NCBI RefSeq assembly: GCF_001649575.2
Contig: NC_051437.1
Location: forward strand, 11,746,003 to 11,810,002
Reading direction: 5' to 3'
Source of the DNA: Kryptolebias marmoratus
Lineage: Eukaryota > Chordata > Actinopteri > Cyprinodontiformes > Rivulidae
Length of the DNA: 64,000 nucleotides
The translations under genes and the position numbers were made by a program. Below are positions 56,441-64,000 of this stretch, one piece after another (position 1 is the first letter of the stretch; the number at the start of each line of letters is the position of its first letter). The notes under the pieces were generated by a model that saw only the letters and a program-made list of their open reading frames with translations, searched no databases and had not been told where the DNA came from.

Positions 56441-56462
56441 TACTATACTATACTATACTATA
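56441..56462. repeat. (TACTA)n tandem pentamer
   Basis: Four TACTA units and a part unit. Confidence 0.93.
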
Positions 56463-57989
56463 AAAATTTTTTTTAATAAGTATTATGTGGATGTAATATG
56501 TCAAGCAAATGTAAATGTTTGTAGACATGTAATAATTTTGTATATAATATAAAAAATTATTAAGTTATTAAGCCACATCCTAAAATGTTTTTAAATTTAA
56601 TATTAGAAGTTTTATGGAAAGAAGTCCGAAATTCTTTAAAAGTTTGAAAAAAATTTTCAATTGCTAGTCACAAATAGAGAAAAACCCAAAGATTTATCTG
56701 AAAATAAAGGGATATATTAACATTAAAGAGGGCAAAACGAATGTCTGGAGACAGTATACATTTCCCTGTTACATAGTTCATCAAGATTACAGTTACTTGG
56801 GGATTAGAGTCTAATTTTTGTGTCTAGAGATCTAACTCACTGTGTAGTTCCTCAAGATGAACCTCTCTGAGTTGCTCCACATAAACTTACCCACCCTGAC
56901 CATTCATTTTCTGGATAGAGATCTGAGGAAACATGGGATACCCCCTGGAGGTCTAAAACTGGACATTTTTGTTGTTGCTGTTGTTCTTAATTAATTACCT
57001 CCCTGAAGTCTGACTGAGCACCCCATGCTGAAATATCACCCTTTGCTGTGCTCTCATTTTTTGCTGCACTGTGCTCTCTCTTTGCCCTCCTTTTTGAAGC
57101 GTTTGGTGCCATGGAGCATATCTAGCCCAGAGACGGGCTTCAGGGGACTGGACGACACCCACATTCCATATAACTATCATTCATAATTTAAGTTCTGTAT
57201 ATAGATCTGGAGATCAGATGTCACTGATCAGAATTCCAAGAAACAGTGAATGGTTTAAAATTCAGAATAATTGAGAAGTACTAGTTTCAATCTTCCAGAT
57301 AATTGAAACAGAGCTTTATTGTTCAGAATAACAATGGACATTAAAGCAGCAATGGTTTGTTTCATAACCAATAGTTTTAAGTTAATGGACCCAAATGGAG
57401 GACTAGGAAGTTGCAAAAGATAACTATATAAAACTTATTTAGCTAAACTATGGGAGCTGCAGATGGCAGTTTGAACAGGAGTACATGAAACATAAACTTG
57501 GCAAAAATTAACAAACCTAGACTGGTTGGCAAGAATTGACATGAGGGCAAGAGAAGACAGCAAAATGGCAGTAAGTGAAGGAAACCAAGAGACAAACTGA
57601 GAGTAATTATCACCAAATGAAAAGCAGGTGTGCTGATAAGTTACATGGTCAGGATTGATGAGGAAAGAAGACCTGATTAAAACTGTTTCTACAAAATAAA
57701 ATAGGCTGGTGAGACTACCAACAAAACAACAAACCCATCCAAAATGAGTGTCTTGCACTTATGTTTGGTTTCAATGTGACCGAAAGTGTCAGTTTTTTGG
57801 GGCCTGATAACATAAAAGTGAATGCATTTAGTATTTTTTTGTATAAAACAAGTAACAATGAAGCTTAAACATTTAGTTGCTGTAATGGTACTGTTGACTA
57901 TCATGCTATGGATTTTATTTTCTTTATTCATTGCAATCTCTGCTACAGGTGTAAAAACTGCTGCATGGCTGGCCATAACGGGATGAAGA
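56463..57989. other. No gene seen; unique sequence
   Basis: AT-rich at first, then more mixed near 57000-57180, where a 61-codon minus-strand frame shows no domain. Frames of 95 and 107 codons (minus, 57435-57976) overlap one another and have no domain. Confidence 0.55.
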
Positions 57990-58125
57990 AACTCTTAAAG
58001 ACAGTAATGTGCGTCAGGCCAATGAGCCATTCATAGGCCTGCTGCCATCTCATTAGTCTTCCAGTGACACTGGTAGAAGCATGCCTAATGTCCCATTGTC
58101 TGTCGCAGTAAGAGACAGGAAGGGA
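57990..58125. other. Complex island; possible conserved element
   Basis: Repeat-free and balanced, with GTCAGGCCAATGAGCCATTC (CCAAT-type word), AGGCCTGCTGCCATCTCATT and CCTAATGTCCCATTGTCTGT. There is no frame. Its texture differs sharply from the AT-rich flanks. Confidence 0.25.
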
Positions 58126-60469
58126 GATAGGTAACAGGTATGAGAACCTCTACACCAAATTTATCTGAAATTTTTTTTTTATTCCTGTCCATGATTTTCT
58201 CGCTGTCTTGTCTCCTGTTCTTTTCACGTAGTATTTTCCTTTGGGAAGCAATTTTTTAAATAGCTGCCTTTAAGCTCTCATTTCTGGTGACTTATCAAAG
58301 CAGAGCCCTGGGTTTTGTGACCATTACCATGATAATAGCTTAAAGTTCAGGTTCTGACTATGAGCCTTTTAGTCAGCCTTAAATGAGGTCCCTAATGGTC
58401 ATGTTTTTAAGTGAGCAATGAGTCCACTAAATAGCAGTACATATACTCAGCAAGCATTTATCCTAATTCTGTCTGTCCCTTCAAAACAGCCCCTCCCTCT
58501 GAAGAGTAATTATAAGTGTCCCTGCAGTATATAGTATTCGCCACAGAGAATGAACTTTATTGTTGTACTGTTTATCATTTTCAACATTACACAAAACACT
58601 TTGTTCAAAAACAGTGCTGCGTAAAATCTAACACTGATTTGAAATTCATTAAAAAGACAAGGATTTGTGAAATATGTACATGTAATAAAACTGTGTTTTT
58701 TTCCCCTTTTTATTTGATTTCAGAGGCACATTCTAAAAAAGTTCAAACAGAGCTATGCTTAAAGAGTGAATATTCCTCACCTGTGTAGCACCATCCAACC
58801 ATTGGACAGGTTAAACAAAGTGCTGTTAGTCTGATCCTCTCATTTCAACAGCACTTCAAATTCTATAAAAGCAGGTTTTATTTCCTCTGTTATATATACA
58901 TTTACATGTGAATGAGCTAATCAGACATAATGTGAGTTTCAGAGTCTTGGCCAAGGACGGTGAAAATAAACGGCCAACCTTGTGGAGGAAAAACACTCTA
59001 GGAAGTATTTAGTCTTTTGAAAGCAGATGTCTTGCTGAATATTACAGGTTTGTGGCTGGTCAGTGGTTCAGTGCCTTTGTTTTTGTATCATATTGTTTGT
59101 AATTTGGCAAATGGTTTCAGTTGGTGACAAGTTTAAAATAGCATGCATTTCAGAGGTAAATAATCTCAAAGGTACAATACTCTTACATTTTGGTTTTGAT
59201 GAGTGTGTTAACTGGAATAAAAGGAGGTGGGGCTTAGGGAAAAAAAATATTGGCCAAGATTATTGTTTTTCACCCTTTCATTTTCATGTTTATACAAACT
59301 TTACCAGCAGACATAGTAAAAACAAACAGTATGTGCAGAATGATATTCGTATGCTGTGTTAAAAGCTAGACTGGCTGCAGACCATATTCTTTGGTGTACC
59401 TGAATAATATTTACTAAAAAGTTTTACTAAAAGTTCAGAAAGCTTCCACTGTTGATTTTTTTGTTTGTTTTTTGAGCACATAAACCACCCTGTAATAAGT
59501 GGCCTTGCATTCCCAAGCATCTCATTACCTCTAAAATGAAGGTTTAATGTTAAAAAGGTTTGTTTGTTTTTAACAGGATTACTTAAAAAAATTATTCAGG
59601 TTTTTGCATAATTTATTTCTTTAACCTGAGGTGAGACATAATCCAACTTAGAAGTGCATAAATGTTGATGTGAATCTGATTCCAGATCCACCATCTGTTT
59701 TGAATGAGCCTTGGGGTAAAGAATCTGTTTTGATTTGTTGTTTTGTCCCTTCAGTTAAACGCCGCAGTCATTATGACCTGTAGAGTAAGATGCTTTGCAC
59801 TTACATCCAAGGAACAACAATAAAAAGACATCACTGAACACAAATCACAGACTTATAATCCTTTCCCCTCACTCTGTTGTTAAACTCTATTAATCATGTT
59901 GATTGCTGCAGAATTTATTGACAAATTATTTTTTTTTAAATGATGCCAGAACATCAAATTTGTGTGTTTATCTTAAATATTTTACAGTCACTGCAAAGGT
60001 GAGCAAATTTAATGAAAACTAATGAAATAATGTCAGTTAGACACCAACATTTCAGTGAAAGGAGTCTGACTCATAAAGGCTTGAGTTATTAATGATTTAG
60101 ATATATGTTACATATTAGAAGATCTGTATCGCTAGGTTCAAAGGCAGGGCAGCCTGAGGGTGATTTAAAAGTGGGTTATGATTGGCCGCAGAAGGAAATA
60201 ATCCACCTGGTCAGTGACTGACGTGAGGTCATCCACATATACAAGGTGAATGGGAGGATCAGCAGAATGACAAATTAACTCTGGTGTTCAGAACACGTTC
60301 AAATCTGCACCTTTTCCCTTTCTGCAGTCCTGCTGGGTGACGTGTTGCAGCTTTATGTTAGCTGCAGCGGCAGTGAAGAAACTGGGGGTGTGGGAGGAAA
60401 ATGGATGTGGGTCGTTTAAGCTTCCATGAAACAGAATATGAGTGAGTTGTTGCCAGCTGTGCAGGCTTT
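58126..60469. other. No gene seen; unique sequence
   Basis: Unique sequence. A patch at about 58290-58420 (CATTACCATGATAATAGC, CCCTAATGGTCATG) is moderately complex. Frames of 90 and 99 codons have no domain. Confidence 0.55.
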
Positions 60470-60640
60470 AAACAGAATTTTCAGCCATTAGATAATGATT
60501 TTGATAAAAGCCATTCTGTGGGAGGATGATAACAGCACAAAGGCAATTAAATTGAACCCGGCGTTCAATTTTGCTTGTGCTCAAAGGCTATGCAACATAT
60601 CGAGTGAAATGACTTCACAGATAATGATGTGAACATCCTC
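60470..60640. other. Complex island with an imperfect hairpin
   Basis: Repeat-free stretch with CCATTAGATAATGATTTTGA and GACTTCACAGATAATGATG. At 60535-60580 GCACAA.GCAA.AATTGAA faces TTCAATTTTGCTTGTGC: 17 bases pair exactly if AG and TTA are bulged out of the left arm, around the loop CCCGGCG. This may be a conserved element, but that is inferred from texture. Confidence 0.28.
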
Positions 60641-61379
60641 ACCTTTTTCTGACATAATTTTGTTCTTTTTCCTTTTGGTCAAGAAAACTCAATGAAACTT
60701 TTAAAAATTTGTATTTTCAGTCCTCTAGACATGAACATTTGAGTCTAGAAGTTTTTAAGTTTTGTACAATGCTATCCATTCTGAATTTAAACATTTTTTT
60801 GGCAGACATAGACATCATCAGAATATTAAATTACCAACTTCAAAAATAAAACACAGATAAAAAATGCATGAAATTGACCATCAACTCATAAGTAAAGTTG
60901 TATGTTTTTTGTAAAAAAACGATATAAGTTTCAATAAAATATTTGTTCAATTTTTTGTGAGAAATAAAGCAGATCAGATTACCTAAAGTGATCATAATTC
61001 CAAGTCCAAACTGTTACAATGACATGACCACAGTAGAACAATGGGGCACGCCTGAAGATACTTTTTTTTTCAATTTCAACAGCAGTTGAGACATGTCAAC
61101 CACGACCTTTAAAGTTATCATGTTGAACCATACAGGAGTGAACACACAGCCTCTTCAAACATATCACTAAGAAGCAGACAAATGAGATTTTCTTTGGAAG
61201 TCTTGAGTGTGTTTTGTATTGATAGTGGTGCAACAGTTCAGAGCTGATCAAACTAATGTGTCCGGTGTTCCAGAGCTGTTGACTATAGATACATAATGAT
61301 ATTACCCACTGTTGTAAGTGAGTGTGTCCAAGATGCAATGGCATCTTTATTTAATAAAGTATGACTGGTAGAGATTCAT
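60641..61379. other. No gene seen; unique sequence
   Basis: AT-rich, with an 82-codon minus-strand frame (61096-61344) lacking a domain. Confidence 0.55.
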
Positions 61380-61625
61380 AACAGGGAGCCATTCCTTGAC
61401 AATTAATATCCTGATTGAGTGGCTACGGAGAGGATTATCAGAGTGATGCTTTTGCTGCAGCCTACAGCTGGCCTCAGCGTTTAAGGGAAATAAATGACTT
61501 TGGTGATTAACATCACATTGATGTTCCTTTCTCAGGGAACAGAATGTATTGTCAGTCTTTGCACTTAGCACCATGGGCAATAGCCAAGCTGCAATGGAGC
61601 TACAGCACACTGCAGGTTTAAACCC
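61380..61625. other. Complex island; possible conserved element
   Basis: About 240 bases of balanced repeat-free DNA: CATTCCTTGACAATTAATAT, GGAGAGGATTATCAGAGTGA, TGGTGATTAACATCACATTG and GCACCATGGGCAATAGCC. An 87-codon minus-strand frame spans it, but it has no domain and reads as ordinary chance openness. GACAAT Sox-like and TGATTAA homeodomain-like words are present. Confidence 0.27.
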
Positions 61626-63451
61626 TCACTAATTCCTACTCTATCTTGTGACTGAAAAATCTAAGAAAATGCAAATAATAAATCAGACTCCTGTTCTAAG
61701 TCAGTATAGTTTATGATGACTCGACTGTAAATCAGAACAATACTGACAATAAAAGCTCAGTATTCAATCTTCAGCTTATACATGTATAGTATGGTGGAAA
61801 TTAATTTGAAATAAGTTTATTTCACAATGGCTTGGTGCCAATTACAAAAGATTATTTGCTTTCATGCTACTCTGTTTGTTTAGACTGTATTTTCAAACTA
61901 ATCTCCTTAAAAAAAATAAATAACTGAGTTGAGAATAATATGTTACCAATAGAACAGTAAAGAGGAAATGCTACCCACTACCCAGATTTTTTTATTTTAT
62001 TTCAAAAAGCAGGACAATAGCTGCAGACATACCTACTGAAAATATGTTTTATGATAGCAGCATGTTATTTTGATAATCAATTTTGTAATTAAAAAGCACA
62101 GAACTCTGCCAAATAGAAGCTTAAGTTTCAGAGGTGACGAAAGTGAAACATAACTTCACAATGACAGCAGAAATATTTCAGTTTGCCCAGTAATACATGG
62201 TTTTACTATTGATTCAATGATTGTAAAGCATCAATTTATGCTATATTTTCCTGTCATTTGCCAATAATAAGAAAAAAAAAATACAAACATCTGAACAGAA
62301 ATGTTTATTCAACCACAATTTAAAAAAAAAAACTGTTTTCCTGACAACATTCTGTTGTGCTTTTAGCAGGTTCTACCACAAGGACAAAAAAAGAAACTGT
62401 TTCAAAATGGCAAAATGCCAGGTACAGCTGACTTAAAAAAATGCTGCCACTCTTCAATGTAGGGTAGAAGAGGTTTAATCATTTAAACCCACATTGTCCC
62501 AGTCAAATCATTTACTCCTTAGGTTAAACCTCTGCTAATTGTTGTCTTATTTTTCAGTTTTGTTAAACATTATCGTTTTTCAGGTGTGATTTCTAACAGT
62601 CTCCCTTGGGGCTTTTAATCAAATTAAGGACATTACAGCCATCCAAATGCAGTTTGCTTTCGAAAGACCAGGTGTGAGTTATTGCAATCCGTTTTTCAAT
62701 TATTTATTTTTATTGTCATTAATTCTGTCAGCTACTGCTAATTTCTTGTGTCTTGCTGTTAACACAACATGGAAGACAGTGCAACTTCACACTGTATTTA
62801 TCTCTGTGGTGTACTTCCAAAATAACAGCATAACATTTTTTGATTTTTATTCATTAAAGAACAACAACAAACCTTCTCATGCATTAAACAATTTGTATTT
62901 TGGAACCTACTAAGGCCCAAATTCACCGAAGTATCACATGTCTCGCCATGTGCTTATTTGGATTTTGCACACTTGTTATATTTACGAAACCCCTTGTAAA
63001 GGGAGACATGTGCCTTAAACTGTGCTGCCAACCAAACAGCATCTCACTGTGCTGGCATAGTTTGCTCATATTTAAGTGAGGTTTCCTGTTTGCATTTAGA
63101 ATAAAACTTGCCCATATTTGACAGTAAAGACCATAGTAGTAGTACTAATAAATTCCTGCCAGATCTAAAGTTGCTCAATTCTCAAAGAGCAGACATGTTT
63201 ACGTCACATGTTTAGTGTGAAAGATTTAAAGTCTCATAAAAGCTAGTTTGAATTGTGTCACAAGAGAAGAAACAAATAATGAAGAGAAAATTGTTGTGCT
63301 GCTATCTTCTCTAAATGAGACTAGGCATTTTACAGAAGGTATAGTTTATGCTCTCTTCCAGTGAAGAGTATCAGACATGGTTGTATCTACTAATTAATTG
63401 TTAAAAAATATGTGCAACATTCTGTTGGTTTTACATACTAATTACAAAACA
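61626..63451. other. No gene seen; AT-rich unique sequence
   Basis: Unique AT-rich DNA with A runs near 62270 and 62320. An 88-codon frame at 62647-62913 is asparagine- and phenylalanine-rich and has no domain. Confidence 0.6.
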
Positions 63452-63560
63452 TTATGGTTATTGTCCATTTCAGCAAATTAAAAGTCATATACAAAGGTTA
63501 ATAAACATAACTTAAATTAATTTGGCTTGGACAATAACCATAAACACCTATAACCTTTGC
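63452..63560. repeat. Interleaved inverted repeats, MITE-like remnant
   Basis: TTATGGTTATTGTCCA (63452-63467) is the exact complement of TGGACAATAACCATAA (63528-63543), and the match continues inward with one small gap (AGCAAATT / AATTTGGCT). A second pair, CAAAGGTTA at 63492-63500 and TAACCTTTG from 63551, has one arm inside and one outside the first, so the two cannot both pair in a simple hairpin. Possibly the remnant of a small foldback element. Confidence 0.7.
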
Positions 63561-64000
63561 ACATTAAAGCTGGATTGCAGTGAAGACACTATGGAGTCTT
63601 AGTGAAGGTGAATGGGGACCTGATGCTCCAAGATCCAAGATAAAAATAAAAGAACTAATTTTAACACGTATTAAGTGAAAATAAGAGAATACAGTGATGA
63701 TTAAGAAAATGTCCCATATTGATTTAGAAATTCCATCCTGAATGTGATTTCTCTCTGATACAGATAGAAGTTGTTCATGCAGTTTTTCCTCAATATTTAT
63801 TTTGCTTGTACCTGGATCTCACTGTAAAAAAACACAGTTTACATTCTTTTGTATGTGGACACACACAAAAGAAAATGCAGCCATATCATCTCAAAACACC
63901 TCCACTCAGATATATATTGGGTGTCTGACTCCCATAAAACTACAATATGTCATTGGAGATATCTTTGCCTGTGAATGTGCTCAGTGATGCCACAGGTATG
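63561..64000. other. No gene seen; unique sequence
   Basis: AT-rich unique sequence up to the window edge; a 61-codon frame has no domain. Confidence 0.6.

Overview
The window looks like non-coding nuclear DNA from a ray-finned fish, probably a percomorph or cyprinodontiform teleost. It is AT-rich with few CpGs, and every repeat class I could place is a common teleost one: Tc1/mariner copies, a hAT-type MITE, tRNA-derived SINEs, LTR-like elements and LINE tails. The clade is inferred from remembered repeat families; no search was run. I found no protein-coding gene that I could support. The longest stop-to-stop frames (up to 162 codons) show no recognisable domain, and several coincide with repeats. 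The window is best read as an intergenic gene desert or the inside of a very large intron.

Layout. 1-180: a LINE 3'-end-like fragment with a (TA)n tail. 4.2-6.2 kb: a hAT-like terminal fragment and a 22-bp minisatellite that switches orientation. 13.8-17.6 kb: two decayed Tc1 transposase copies from different lineages, one split by a later insertion. 18.7-19.5 kb: an LTR-like element abutting a copy of an unnamed ~270-bp repeat. 20.9-21.9 kb: a MITE and a SINE. 22-31 kb: mostly unique sequence with several complex, conserved-looking islands and one possible first exon near 30.8 kb. 31.5-47.3 kb: the repeat-densest part, with five loci of the 270-bp repeat (some in tandem), four LTR-like elements, a second SINE and a LINE fragment. 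51.8-54.7 kb: two exact short palindromes and a 1.18-kb long inverted repeat centred on a hAT-type MITE. 55-64 kb: mostly unique sequence with candidate conserved elements.

The most notable points are the 1.18-kb palindrome at 53522-54697; the ~270-bp repeat at eight loci in both orientations, which I cannot assign to a superfamily; the 22-bp minisatellite with a built-in head-to-head switch; an exact ATTA-N3-TAAT palindrome at 52569-52589; and a CpG-enriched stretch near 30.7 kb ending in a Kozak ATG followed at once by a splice-donor-like sequence.

Limits: element families were recognised from remembered consensus sequences, percent identities were judged by eye, and calls of conserved non-coding elements rest only on sequence complexity.
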